Shown piece after piece: positions 7,565-12,394 of a DNA stretch of 17,439 nucleotides. Positions within the stretch are counted from its first letter, which is position 1. The number at the start of each line of letters is the position of its first letter. Source of the stretch: CADCVW01 sp035644935 (GTDB lineage Bacteria > Pseudomonadota > Alphaproteobacteria > Sphingomonadales > Sphingomonadaceae); the NCBI GenBank assembly GCA_035644935.1, contig DASQNO010000012.1, positions 1 to 17,439 of the forward strand, given 5' to 3'. The notes under the pieces were generated by a model that made no database searches, had not been told where the DNA came from, and worked only from the letters and a program-made list of their open reading frames with translations. Made by a program: the position numbers and the translations under genes.

Positions 7565-7603
7565 GCCGCCGGCCCGACTTGCAACCGCACGCGCGCGCCG
7601 GGG

Positions 7604-7618
7604 TTCAGTGGCCATTCA
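7604..7618 (+). promoter_or_regulatory. 11-bp-spaced TTCA direct repeat upstream of lolA
   Basis: TTCAG at 7604 and TTCAA at 7615 are direct repeats one helical turn apart, 48 to 62 bp before the lolA start. Tandem half-sites with 11-bp periodicity are typical of OmpR/PhoB-class response regulators. The regulator is unknown and two short half-sites can arise by chance. Confidence 0.25.
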
Positions 7619-7651
7619 ACGCCGGGCCCGCAGGACCGTCGTCGAACACAC

Positions 7652-7655
7652 GGAG
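7652..7655 (+). promoter_or_regulatory. lolA ribosome binding site
   Basis: GGAG lies 10 bases before the ATG at 7666. It supports that start over an in-frame upstream ATG at 7579, which would place 29 polar residues before the signal peptide. Confidence 0.5.
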
Positions 7656-7665
7656 ATTTGAATTG

Positions 7666-8280
7666 ATGTACCGCCCCCTTGCCCTCCTCGCCGCGCCCGC
7701 CTTGCTGATGGCGCCCGCAGTGCTGGCCGCGCCATCGCCCGACCTTGCGCAGGTGTCCAACCACCTGAAGGCCGTGCAGACGATGACCGCAAACTTCACG
7801 CAGACCGACCGCGCGGGCAAGGTGCTGACGGGCACCGTCGTGCTCAAGCGCCCCGGCAAGGTGCGCTTTCAATACCAGAAGGGCGTCAATCTGCTGATCG
7901 TCGGCGACGGCAAGGCGCTCAACCTGATCGATTACGACGTCAAGCAGGAGTCGCGCTGGCCGATCGGCAACTCGCCGCTGAGCGTCCTGCTCAACCCGCA
8001 GCAGGATCTGTCGCGGTTCGCGAGAGTCCTGCCGACGTCCGACCCCCGCGTGGTGTTGGTAGAGGCCAAGGACCCGCGGAAGCCGGAGTTCGGAACGATC
8101 ACCATGGCGTTCGCGCGCGTTCCCGCGGCGCCGGGGGGCCTTACGCTGCAAGGCTGGTCGACGCTCGACGCGCAGAACAACCGGTCGACGATCAAGCTTT
8201 CCAATCAGCGCTTCAACGTCGCGGTGGCGGACAGCAACTTCCGTTGGAACAGCCCGCGCAAAGCTGGCCCCCGCGGCTGA
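7666..8280 (+). CDS. lolA: Outer-membrane lipoprotein carrier protein LolA
   Basis: This 204-residue periplasmic chaperone receives lipoproteins from the LolCDE/LolF exporter and delivers them to the outer membrane. The N-terminus is a clear Sec signal peptide (YRPLALLAAPALLMAPAVLA, with likely cleavage after AVLA). The mature part starts with the LolA pattern VSNHLKAVQTMTANFTQTDR, then GTVVLKRPGKVRFQY. A late WSTLDAQNNRSTIKL segment is the usual aromatic/amphipathic strand that closes the half-barrel. The length fits the family. The GGAG ribosome binding site and the signal peptide fix the start. It is preceded by a 145-bp leader with possible regulatory repeats, so it may have its own promoter. 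A small structured gap and then xth follow. Confidence 0.93.
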   Translation: MYRPLALLAAPALLMAPAVLAAPSPDLAQVSNHLKAVQTMTANFTQTDRAGKVLTGTVVLKRPGKVRFQYQKGVNLLIVGDGKALNLIDYDVKQESRWPIGNSPLSVLLNPQQDLSRFARVLPTSDPRVVLVEAKDPRKPEFGTITMAFARVPAAPGGLTLQGWSTLDAQNNRSTIKLSNQRFNVAVADSNFRWNSPRKAGPRG

Positions 8281-8336
8281 ATGTTCACGCTGCCGACAGC
8301 TTGAAAGCATTAACACCGTCCTTGCGGTCGGCGGAT

Positions 8337-8441
8337 CTGCCCGGGGTTTCCCCCTGTTGCCCGGGCTCGGGTTCGTCGATCAGCCTAGCGTGACGAATGC
8401 TGGGTCGGCCCTCGCTCCACGCCCCCGGAGCGGGGGCCTTT
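8337..8441 (+). ncRNA. Candidate small RNA or structured 3' region between lolA and xth
   Basis: Three consecutive stem-loops are visible. The first is GCCCGGG (8339-8345) with CCCGGGC (8360-8366), whose loop contains TTTCCCCCTG. The second is TTCGTC (8372-8377) with GACGAA (8392-8397). The third is the GC hairpin at 8421-8437 followed by CTTTGC. A C-rich exposed loop and a terminal hairpin are common in alphaproteobacterial regulatory RNAs. No strong promoter was found: TTCACG at 8284 with CATTAA at 8308 is a weak candidate. This could equally be the processed 3' end of the lolA transcript. No known RNA family was recognised. Confidence 0.3.
8421..8441 (+). terminator. GC-rich terminator-like hairpin downstream of lolA
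   Basis: GCCCCCG (8421-8427) and CGGGGGC (8431-8437) form a perfect 7-bp stem with a GAG loop, followed by CTTTGC. The T-tract is short (three T), so termination may be partial or factor-assisted. An alternative stem, CGCTCC (8413-8418) with GGAGCG (8427-8432), uses the same bases and would exclude this hairpin. Confidence 0.5.
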
Positions 8442-8459
8442 GCATGTCGGGCGCTGGCA

Positions 8460-8475
8460 TGTTCCACGTGAACCG
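8460..8475. promoter_or_regulatory. parS: parS-like centromere site
   Basis: TGTTCCACGTGAACCG agrees with the bacterial chromosomal parS consensus TGTTYCACGTGRAACA at 14 of 16 positions. The left half-site and the CACGTG centre are perfect. It is intergenic, 43 bp before xth and about 9 kb from the parB gene in this window, which is where chromosomal parS sites usually lie. ParB binding here would nucleate the CTP-dependent ParB clamp used for origin segregation. Confidence 0.6.
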
Positions 8476-8518
8476 GTCGGCTGGCTAAGCCGCCGCTGCC
8501 GCCTTACATCGGTAGGCA

Positions 8519-9313
8519 ATGGCCTCCACTCTCTCCATCGCGTCCTGGAACGTCAATTCGGTGCGCGCGCGGCTCGACATCGTGCTGCAGTTCCTTCGCG
8601 AACATTCGCCCGATGTCCTGTGCCTCCAGGAGACCAAGGTCGTCGATGGCACCTTTCCCGGCGGGGCGTTCGACGCGCTCGGATACACGCACCGCGTCCT
8701 CAACGGCCAGCGCATGCACCACGGCGTCGCCATCATCAGCCGGCTGCCGCTCGCGGACCCCGGACGCCACGACTGGCACGACAATGCGGAGGCGCGGCAT
8801 ATCGGCGTGCGCTTGCCCAACGGCGTCCGGCTCGAGAACGTCTACATCCCCGCGGGCGGCGACATTCCCGATCGCGAACTAAACCCCAAGTTCGGTCAGA
8901 AGCTCGACTATTTCGAACGCATGACCCGCTGGTCCGAAACGCTTCGCGAACCGACCATCATCGTCGGCGACTTCAACGTCGCGCCGCTGGAATGCGACGT
9001 GTGGAGTCACAAGCAGCTGATAAATGTCGTCAGCCACACCCCCGTCGAAATCGCCGCCCTGAACGCGCTGCAGGCGAGCCACGACTGGGTGGACCTCGGC
9101 CGCCGCTTCATTCCGCCGCCCGAGCGTTGCTACACGTGGTGGAGCTACCGCAACGTCGATCACACCAGCAGCGATCGGGGCCGCCGCCTCGACCATATGT
9201 GGGCCAGCCCCGCCGTCGCCGCGTCCGCCGTCTCGCACCAGGTCCACGAATGCTGCCGCAGCTGGACTCGGCCATCGGACCACGTCCCGCTGGTCACCGA
9301 GTTCGCGCTTTGA
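8519..9313 (+). CDS. xth: Exodeoxyribonuclease III
   Basis: This 264-residue enzyme of the exonuclease III/AP endonuclease family cleaves DNA 5' of abasic sites and degrades 3' ends in base-excision repair. The catalytic set is visible: SWNVNSVRAR (Asn11), LCLQETK (metal-binding Glu38), NVYIPAGGD, VGDFNVAP (Asp151 and Asn153), RRLDHMW, and the closing SDHVPLV (Asp254 and His255). Length and motif order match XthA-type proteins. The ATG at 8519 is the first start in register with the conserved SIASWNVNSVRAR beginning. The upstream GGTAGG is an indifferent ribosome binding site. The stop overlaps the ribA start by four bases (TTGA), suggesting translational coupling with an otherwise unrelated gene. 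Confidence 0.95.
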   Translation: MASTLSIASWNVNSVRARLDIVLQFLREHSPDVLCLQETKVVDGTFPGGAFDALGYTHRVLNGQRMHHGVAIISRLPLADPGRHDWHDNAEARHIGVRLPNGVRLENVYIPAGGDIPDRELNPKFGQKLDYFERMTRWSETLREPTIIVGDFNVAPLECDVWSHKQLINVVSHTPVEIAALNALQASHDWVDLGRRFIPPPERCYTWWSYRNVDHTSSDRGRRLDHMWASPAVAASAVSHQVHECCRSWTRPSDHVPLVTEFAL

Positions 9314-10338
9314 GCGCGCCCCGCTCCGTCGCCCGCGCGATCGACGCGCTTCGTCACGGCTGGGCGGTGCGGGTCGTCGGCTCCGACGGGCCGCTCGTCC
9401 TGCTCCCGGTCGAGACCGCGGAGGAGACTGAGCTGTCGGCCCGGGCCGACATCCTGATCTCCGGCCACCGCGCCGCGACGCTCAAGCTTGCCAATCAGCG
9501 CGACGCGGTTCCCGACTCGGCGGTCCGCGTCGCCTTCGCCCGGTGGCTTCGTGCCCGCATCCTCGCCGACCCCGCGCACGACCTCGCCGCCCCCCTCCAG
9601 GGCCCCTTCGCCGCAGCGCCGTTGCCGGAGCGCGCCGCGGGCGACGCCGCCATCCGCCTCGCTCGCCTCGCCGGCCTGCTGCCCGCCTTCTACATCGTCC
9701 AGGAGGCGGAAGAGCCCGCGCCCGTGTCCGCCGACGACGTCATGGCGTTCGACACGGGCGCATCGGTGCGCCTCGTCACCCGCGCTCGCCTGCCGCTCGC
9801 GGCGTCGCGTTCGGCCGAGATCGTCGCCTTTCGCAGCGACGGCAACGATCCCGTCGCCTTGATCATCGGTTCGCCGTCCGGCGGGCCGCCGCTCGTTCGC
9901 CTGCACAGCGAGTGCCTGACCGGCGACGCGCTGGGATCCGCCAAATGCGATTGCGGGCCGCAGCTCAACGCGTCGCTGGCGCGCATCGCGGCGGACGGCT
10001 GGGGCATGCTGCTATACCTGCGGCAGGAGGGCCGCGGCGTCGGACTGGTCAACAAGCTGCGCGCCTACGCGCTGCAGGACCAGGGGTTCGACACGGTGGA
10101 CGCCAATCTGCGGCTGGGGTTCGAAGACGACGCGCGCGATTTCGCCATCGCCGCCGCAATGCTCCGACTGCTGGGGCAGGACAGCGTCCGGCTTCTGACG
10201 AACAACCCGCGCAAGGTCGAAGGACTCGTATCGGCCGGCATCGCCGTCGCCGAACGCCTCCCGCTTCGCACCGGGGAAGGCGCCGACAACCTCGCTTATC
10301 TCCGGACAAAGCGCGACCGGAGCGGCCACCTGCTCTAG
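9310..10338 (+). CDS. ribA: GTP cyclohydrolase II (RibA) with degenerate RibB-like N-terminal domain
   Basis: This 342-residue protein catalyses the first step of riboflavin synthesis, opening GTP to a diaminopyrimidine. The C-terminal half is typical RibA: HSECLTGDALGSAKCDCGPQL carries the three zinc cysteines (about Cys202, Cys213 and Cys215). LRQEGRGVGLVNKLRAYALQ contains the substrate-binding and catalytic residues, and LLTNNPRKVEGLVSAGI ends the fold. The first 190 residues resemble a decayed DHBP synthase (RibB): AIDALRHGWAVRVV echoes the RibB start and AIRLARLAGLLPA (near 114-126) its end. The acidic EDRENEGD loop and the HTEA histidine are missing, so only RibA activity is expected. 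TTG at 9310 is chosen because it overlaps the xth stop as TTGA and precedes the conserved start. The stop shares a CTAG with yggS. Confidence 0.9.
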   Translation: MSAPRSVARAIDALRHGWAVRVVGSDGPLVLLPVETAEETELSARADILISGHRAATLKLANQRDAVPDSAVRVAFARWLRARILADPAHDLAAPLQGPFAAAPLPERAAGDAAIRLARLAGLLPAFYIVQEAEEPAPVSADDVMAFDTGASVRLVTRARLPLAASRSAEIVAFRSDGNDPVALIIGSPSGGPPLVRLHSECLTGDALGSAKCDCGPQLNASLARIAADGWGMLLYLRQEGRGVGLVNKLRAYALQDQGFDTVDANLRLGFEDDARDFAIAAAMLRLLGQDSVRLLTNNPRKVEGLVSAGIAVAERLPLRTGEGADNLAYLRTKRDRSGHLL

Positions 10339-10988
10339 GCGCCCCGACTCCCGAATACTGCGCTTCCCACGCGCACATGCGTCGCGCCGAGCGTCACGGC
10401 GGTGGCGAAGTCCGACGACATTCCCATGCTCAAACCCTCCAGCCCCTCGCCGCGCGCGAGGTGCGCCAGCAGCGCGAAGTAGGGCGCCGCCTCGACGTCG
10501 GCGGGCGGGATCGCCATCAAGCCGGCGATGTCGAGCCCGGCGTGGCGCGCGCGGGCCAGCAAGGCGGGCAGGTCCGCCACCGCGCAGCCCGACTTCTGCG
10601 GCTCCTCGCCGATATTGACCTGCACGAAACAGCGTGGACGGCGGCCGGCCCGGTCCTGCGCACGCGCCAGCGCATCGATCAGCGACTCGCGATCGACCGA
10701 GTGAATGACGTCGAACAGCCGAACCGCATCGTCCGCCTTGTTGGACTGCAACTGCCCGATCAGGTGCAGCACCACGTCAGGCCAGGCGTCCCGCAGCGCC
10801 GGCCACTTGGCCGCCGCTTCCTGCACGCGGTTCTCGCCGTATTCGCGCTGACCGGCGTGCAGCAGCGGCAGAATGGCGTCCGCGTCGTGCGTCTTGGAAA
10901 CAGCGATCAGCGTTACCGCCTCAGGGTTGCGTCGCGCGGTTCTGGCCATGCCGGCAATCGCGCTCCGCACATTGGCGAGCGCGTCCAC
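10335..10988 (-). CDS. yggS: YggS family pyridoxal phosphate homeostasis protein
   Basis: This 217-residue single-domain PLP-binding protein of the YggS/PROSC family (alanine-racemase N-terminal fold) buffers pyridoxal phosphate and affects amino-acid balance; it has no established catalysis. Signatures are LIAVSKTHDADAIL with the PLP lysine, FGENR-like YGENRVQEA, HLIGQLQSNKA, IHSVDR, VNIGEEPQKSG, and the phosphate-binding SMGMSSDFATAV followed by VRVGSAVFG. The start is a GTG 20 bp after the stop of the outer-membrane protein gene, so the two probably share a transcript. Its stop is read from the same CTAG that ends the convergent ribA. Confidence 0.92.
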   Translation of the reverse strand: MDALANVRSAIAGMARTARRNPEAVTLIAVSKTHDADAILPLLHAGQREYGENRVQEAAAKWPALRDAWPDVVLHLIGQLQSNKADDAVRLFDVIHSVDRESLIDALARAQDRAGRRPRCFVQVNIGEEPQKSGCAVADLPALLARARHAGLDIAGLMAIPPADVEAAPYFALLAHLARGEGLEGLSMGMSSDFATAVTLGATHVRVGSAVFGSRGA

Positions 10989-11008
10989 CCCGGTACCGGC
11001 GGCAGGCG

Positions 11009-11737
11009 TCAGAACTTGAACGCAGTCCCTACGTAAACGGCTTGGCTGTCGCGCCGCGTGTCGGATAATGGCGCCAGCCGGTCGCGCTCGATCTTGTACC
11101 GGACACCGCCGGTCAGTTCGACGTTGCGCCCGACCCGGTACGATCCGCCCAAATCGAGCGAATAATTCTCGTCGTTCTCGACCAGGCGCGGCGTCTTGGC
11201 GTCGGCGCGTTCGGCGCCCACCTGCACCCGGCCGGTGAAGTCCTTGAGGTTATACGAAATGCCGACTTCGGCAGCTTCGCGGCCACCCGGTGCGAGGCCG
11301 GTATCCACCTTCGCGACATCGCCCGAGATCGCGAAACGCTTCCAACCCACCGCGACGCCCAGATTGTAAGCGGTGGGTGCCAGCGCGGTGACGTCCGCGG
11401 CGCCCGCCGACGCCACGGCCGTGCGTGCCGCGGCTACCGGGGTCGAGGCGCGGGCGCGAACCGCGACGCGGACGGCGCGGCGGCTGCCCGGAGTCGCGGC
11501 GGGGGTGAAGCTGAATTCCGCGCGCGATGCGCCACGGCGCGCGAACGCCGCCGCAACCCGCGGATCGGAAACCGCGGGCGTGAACGAACGCAATCCAGTG
11601 ACGCCCTGCAGCGAAATTCGGGGCGAACGCGCCTTCTTGCGTCCGTCGCTGGACGCTGCGAGCGCAGGCGACAGCGCGAGGCTAAGCGCGCCGATCGCCG
11701 CTGTCCCTCCTGCTATCACTTTGGCCCAACTCGACAT
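11009..11737 (-). CDS. Porin-like outer-membrane beta-barrel protein, secreted
   Basis: This 242-residue protein starts with a Sec signal peptide (KVIAGGTAAIGALSLALSPALA, shown here only by its 11735-11671 coding span; likely cleavage after PALA). A low-complexity Ala/Arg/Val stretch (residues about 75-125) follows. The last 110 residues look like amphipathic strands: LGVAVGWKRFAISGDVAKV, then AEVGISYNLKDFTGRVQVGA, LDLGGSYRVGRNVELTGGV, and a closing strand ending in Phe (AVYVGTAFKF). Alternating strands and a terminal Phe are hallmarks of BAM-inserted outer-membrane proteins, here resembling the tail of gram-negative porins. Only about half a normal porin barrel is visible, so it may be a small barrel or an oligomer. 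A GGAG lies 11 bases before the ATG. yggS follows closely. The substrate is unknown. Confidence 0.75.
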   Translation of the reverse strand: MSSWAKVIAGGTAAIGALSLALSPALAASSDGRKKARSPRISLQGVTGLRSFTPAVSDPRVAAAFARRGASRAEFSFTPAATPGSRRAVRVAVRARASTPVAAARTAVASAGAADVTALAPTAYNLGVAVGWKRFAISGDVAKVDTGLAPGGREAAEVGISYNLKDFTGRVQVGAERADAKTPRLVENDENYSLDLGGSYRVGRNVELTGGVRYKIERDRLAPLSDTRRDSQAVYVGTAFKF

Positions 11738-11873
11738 TTTGTTGCCAACTCCGCTTGCCGAATAACGACTAGCATGGCTTTTGGTTCGGGTGCCACGGGG
11801 TCGGAACCGAATCCCGCGGGTTGTGGCAGCGAGTCCACATAAGCGCGCGCTAACCGTTCGCGCGGGCTCGGAC

Positions 11874-11901
11874 TTGCGGGGCTGCCGAGCCTCTTTATAA
11901 C
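11874..11901 (+). promoter_or_regulatory. Possible sigma-70-type promoter for the DUF3576 gene
   Basis: TTGCGG (11874-11879) and TATAAC (11896-11901) are separated by 16 bp, and the expected start would lie about 30 bp before the ATG at 11939. The -10 box is good and the -35 box moderate. The 201-bp divergent gap otherwise holds only the leader of the barrel-protein gene on the other strand. Confidence 0.38.
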
Positions 11902-11938
11902 GGCCGTCTGGCCGGTCTTGGCCCAAGGACATTGCCGC

Positions 11939-12370
11939 ATGTTGCGTAACCTCCGTCTCCTCGTTCCCTGCCTGCTGGTCGCCGTCGCGGGTTGCGCCAG
12001 CGGCCCCGAAGTGCCGCGGAGCGACCTCGCCGCGTCGCGCGTGACGACGATCGGCGTCAACTCCTACCTGTGGCGCGCAGCGCTGGACACGCTGTCGTTC
12101 GCGCCCATGGCGCAGGTCGACTCCAACGGCGGCGTCCTCGTCACCGACTGGTACACGGACCGTCGCGCCCCGTCGGAGCGCGTCAAGGTCACCGTTGCCA
12201 TCCTCGACCAGGATTTGCGCGCCGACGCGCTTCGCGTTGCCGCCTCGCGTCAGGTCAATCAGGGCGGCCAGTGGGTCGAAGCGCCGGTCGCAGCCGCAAC
12301 CGTGCAGAAGCTTGAGGAAGTGATCCTTACCCGCGCCCGCGACCTTCGCCGCACTGCCGTCGGCAGCTAG
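11939..12370 (+). CDS. DUF3576 domain lipoprotein
   Basis: This 143-residue protein has a lipoprotein signal: LRNLRLLVPCLLVAVAGCAS with lipobox VAGC, so Cys19 should be lipidated and the protein anchored in the envelope. The body contains TIGVNSYLWRAALDTLSFAP, then VLVTDWYTDRRAPSERVKVT and ILDQDLRADALRV. This is the conserved core of the DUF3576 family, found in alphaproteobacteria usually just upstream of leuS, as here. The molecular role is not established, but neighbouring leuS-lptE and the lipid anchor fit an envelope-assembly accessory. ATG 11939 is preferred over the in-frame TTG at 11918 because it gives a compact signal peptide with an AAGGA nearby upstream. Confidence 0.88.
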   Translation: MLRNLRLLVPCLLVAVAGCASGPEVPRSDLAASRVTTIGVNSYLWRAALDTLSFAPMAQVDSNGGVLVTDWYTDRRAPSERVKVTVAILDQDLRADALRVAASRQVNQGGQWVEAPVAAATVQKLEEVILTRARDLRRTAVGS

Positions 12371-12394
12371 ACGGAACGATTTGGGGGCGCGCCG

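Noticed and set aside
8440..10338. A 632-codon open frame that could suggest a fused protein ahead of RibA.
   Set aside because: The first 290 codons overlap xth in another frame and look like Arg/Pro-rich shadow sequence. The RibA family start coincides with the TTG at 9310.
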